From a virus: a stretch of 36,881 bases of DNA. This document shows, piece by piece, positions 34,822 to 36,881 of this stretch. Under the pieces are notes generated by a model that saw only the letters and a list, made by a program, of their open reading frames with translations, was not told the origin of the DNA and searched no databases. How positions within the stretch are numbered: the first letter of the stretch is position 1; the number at the start of each line of letters is the position of its first letter. Made by a program: the position numbers and the translations under genes. The stretch lies in the IMG/VR virus record IMGVR_UViG_3300021247_000575, positions 1 through 36,881 of that record; one strand, 5' to 3'.

Positions 34822-36881
34822 GAGGCTCTTTGTTGCCGTTGGCGTGGATCTATCGGGATTTGGTGATGAGCTTGCCAAGGCCAACAGTGACGTTGGCAAG
34901 CTCACCGCCGATCTCTCCAAGAAGTTTGATGATGTGGGCAAGAGCTGGCAGGAAACCGGCAAAAAGATGATGAAGAATGGCGCGATCATGAGCGCCACGA
35001 TCACCGCTCCACTCCTCCTCTTTGCCAAGACAAGCGCCACGGCCGCGACAGAGAGCGCGCAAGCCATGGCGCAAGTCAACGCGGCCCTCAAGTCAATGGG
35101 GCCGGTGGCCGGTTACACCGGAGAGCAACTCTCCCAAATGGCCGGGCATCTCCAAGATGTTTCCACCTTTGATGATGATGATATTCTCAAAAAGGTAACG
35201 GCCAACCTCCTCACCTTTGGCAACGTGCAAGGCGATGTTTTTGCGCGCGCGCAGCAATCGGCGGTGGATCTCTCCGCACGCCTTGGCCAAGATCTCCAGA
35301 GCTCCACCATCCAGCTTGGCAAGGCGCTCAACGATCCCGTTAAAGGCGTTACCGCGCTCCAGCGCGTTGGCGTGAGCTTCACCGCTCAACAGAAAGATCA
35401 AATCAAGGCCATGGTTGAGGCTGGCAATTCGGCCGGAGCCCAAAAACTCATCCTTGGTGAGCTGGAAAAACAGTTTGGCGGCGCGGCTAAGGCAATGCGC
35501 GATGCCTCTCCGGATGCGGCGATGCAACAGGCTTGGCGCACCTTCCAAGAGACGGTTGGCGCTATCGTGGTGAGCGTGCTCCCTCCGCTCACCTCCATGC
35601 TCACCGATGTTCTCAATGGCTTCAACGCTCTTGATCCGGGGATGCAAAAGATCGCTCTTGGCGCGGTGGCATTCGTGGCGGCCATCGGCCCTATCTCCGT
35701 GGCTATCGGCGCGGTTGTCACCGGCTTTGGCTTTCTCATCCCGATCATCGGCGCGGCGATCCCGATCATTGCCAGCATTGTTACGGCCGTAGCCGGGCTG
35801 GCAATCGCCTTTTGGCCGGTAACTTTGGCCGTGGCGGCCGTGGCGGCGGCTTGGTATTATTGGGATGATATTGTTGCCATTGTCGGCAAGGTTGGCGCGG
35901 CGGTTTCGGATTGGTATTCCAAGAACGTCAAGCCAACCATGGATGCCGTGATGGCGGTGCTCCGGCCTTTCGTGGCATTCTTCAAGGATTATTTCGGAGC
36001 CACGATCACCGGCGCAATCAACGTGATCTCCGCGCTCCTCAAGGGAGATTTCTCCGGCGCTTGGAAGGCGGCCAAGGAGATGGCTTTCGCGCAACTCCAA
36101 GCTCTGGCCAACCTCTTTGGCGCAATCGTGCCTAAGATAATCGGCTTCGTTTCATCGCTCTATTCCGGCATCAAAACTTGGCTCCAAGACAAACTCACGG
36201 CCGTTTTTGATTGGCTCAAGGGCAAGCTGGAGGCGGTTGGAAAGTGGTTTTTTGATCTCTATGATGCGGTTGTTGGCCACTCCTATATTCCCGATATGGT
36301 GAATGAGATTGGAGAGAACATGAAGCGCCTTGATGCGCTCATGGTTACTCCAGCCAAGAAGGCCACCGATGCCACGAAAAAGGCATTCCGGCAGCTTGCG
36401 GAGGATGCGGCCTCAATCCTCAAGGAGCTCTTTCCTCTGGATGCGGCGCTCCTTGAGATCACCAAAAAGATGGAGACGCTCGCCAAGGCGCGGGCGGCTG
36501 GAGCCATCTCGCAAGGCACCTATGATAAGGCCATGGGCGAGCTCAATGGCCAAAAGGCTGGCATCGGCTTTGATAAGGCCATGGAGAAAAATCCGGATAA
36601 TCCGCTTGGCGTGCCAATCCTGAAAACCGGCGAAACCATCGCGCCTATGATTGAGTTTGTTGGCGAGATCGTGAAGCTCCCTCCAGCATTGAGCGAGGCG
36701 CAAACGGCACTCAAGAATTTTGGCGAGCAACTTGGTGATCGGATCATGGGAGGGCTCCGCGATGTGCTCACCGGCCGGGCAAGCCTCAAGGACGTTCTCA
36801 AGAATATGTTTGCGGATTTCTTGGAGCGGATGATCACCGGCGCTCTCCGTAGTCTGGAAAAGTCCATCTTTGGCGAGGGCG
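34802..36881 (+). CDS. Tape measure protein, N-terminal part (continues at base 1)
   Basis: ATG 34802 lies inside the chaperone end, with GGAGG at 34789-34793. The 693 residues seen start with a helical domain (L-A-K-A-N-S-D-V-G-K-L-T-A-D-L). A conserved block follows (A-L-K-S-M-G-P-V-A-G-Y-T...L-L-T-F-G-N-V...D-L-S-A-R-L-G-Q-D-L-Q). Two long hydrophobic segments (~280-330) come next, then an extended coiled region. No stop occurs before the right edge, and the frame resumes at base 1. Full length is about 802 residues, which by the 1.5 angstrom per residue rule would give a tail near 120 nm. Confidence 0.92.
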   Translation, partial: MIGTLLERLFVAVGVDLSGFGDELAKANSDVGKLTADLSKKFDDVGKSWQETGKKMMKNGAIMSATITAPLLLFAKTSATAATESAQAMAQVNAALKSMGPVAGYTGEQLSQMAGHLQDVSTFDDDDILKKVTANLLTFGNVQGDVFARAQQSAVDLSARLGQDLQSSTIQLGKALNDPVKGVTALQRVGVSFTAQQKDQIKAMVEAGNSAGAQKLILGELEKQFGGAAKAMRDASPDAAMQQAWRTFQETVGAIVVSVLPPLTSMLTDVLNGFNALDPGMQKIALGAVAFVAAIGPISVAIGAVVTGFGFLIPIIGAAIPIIASIVTAVAGLAIAFWPVTLAVAAVAAAWYYWDDIVAIVGKVGAAVSDWYSKNVKPTMDAVMAVLRPFVAFFKDYFGATITGAINVISALLKGDFSGAWKAAKEMAFAQLQALANLFGAIVPKIIGFVSSLYSGIKTWLQDKLTAVFDWLKGKLEAVGKWFFDLYDAVVGHSYIPDMVNEIGENMKRLDALMVTPAKKATDATKKAFRQLAEDAASILKELFPLDAALLEITKKMETLAKARAAGAISQGTYDKAMGELNGQKAGIGFDKAMEKNPDNPLGVPILKTGETIAPMIEFVGEIVKLPPALSEAQTALKNFGEQLGDRIMGGLRDVLTGRASLKDVLKNMFADFLERMITGALRSLEKSIFGEG

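Noticed and set aside
34198-35091. 297-codon minus-strand frame across the chaperones
   Set aside because: Antisense to two recognisable genes, crosses a terminator, and has a random Ala/Leu/Ser composition.
35093-36100. 335-codon open frame antisense to the tape measure
   Set aside because: It follows from the codon bias of the sense gene; the product is a His/Arg/Asp-rich low-quality sequence without domain pattern, and there is no operon context.
1-36881. Prophage in a bacterial chromosome
   Set aside because: No integrase, no attachment-site repeats, no host genes at either edge, and the ends join in frame.

Overview
The window looks like one complete, circularly closed genome of a siphovirus-type tailed phage. 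The open tape-measure reading frame that leaves the right edge re-enters at base 1 in the same frame, with no base missing, giving one protein of about 802 residues. The host is most likely an alphaproteobacterium. The best evidence is the near absence of GANTC, the CcrM methylation site; by eye I found a single copy, at 17622. The gene families (DUF1376 replication protein, ERF/RecE-like pair, GTA-like tail chaperone) fit sphingomonad/caulobacter/rhizobial phages. I see no integrase, excisionase, CI-type repressor, tRNA, rRNA, CRISPR array or insertion sequence, so a lytic lifestyle is likely but not proven.

Layout. (1) 1-5945, rightward: end of the tape measure, distal tail/hub proteins, a DUF6950-type protein, central fibre and an SGNH-esterase tail fibre whose ribosome binding site is buried in a perfect hairpin. 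(2) 5957-8151, rightward: lysis cassette with a modular endolysin, small membrane proteins (holin candidates) and an i-spanin/o-spanin pair. (3) 8148-8531, leftward: an isolated zinc-finger gene with its own palindromic promoter region. (4) 8677-13998, leftward early operon: M48-type exported protease, YegP-like protein, HNH-type protein, ERF single-strand annealing protein, RecE-like exonuclease and several small proteins, closed by an intrinsic terminator at 8609-8644. (5) 13999-14121: divergent control region. (6) 14122-20976, rightward early operon: HTH regulator, zinc-knuckle microprotein, RuvC-like resolvase, RNase H-like protein, DUF1376 replication protein with a candidate internal origin, then a string of small tightly overlapping genes. 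(7) 21179-36881, rightward late genes: terminase, portal, Mu F-like protein, HK97-type protease and capsid, accessory virion proteins including a 15 x 20-residue repeat protein, connector/closure/tail-completion proteins, major tail protein, tail chaperones joined by a canonical -1 frameshift site, and the tape measure.

How it works together. The two early operons run outward from 14.0-14.1 kb and supply recombination (exonuclease, annealing protein, resolvase, RNase H) and replication initiation. I see no phage polymerase or replicative helicase, so host replication enzymes are presumably recruited. The late genes form one HK97-like morphogenesis programme broken by three intrinsic terminators (26123, 28805, 34207), which would step down expression between abundant and scarce virion proteins. 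Many starts share an extended ribosome-binding motif, GGGAGCTGAAACCC-ATG. All assignments come from reading the sequence; no database search was run, and all motif counts are hand counts.
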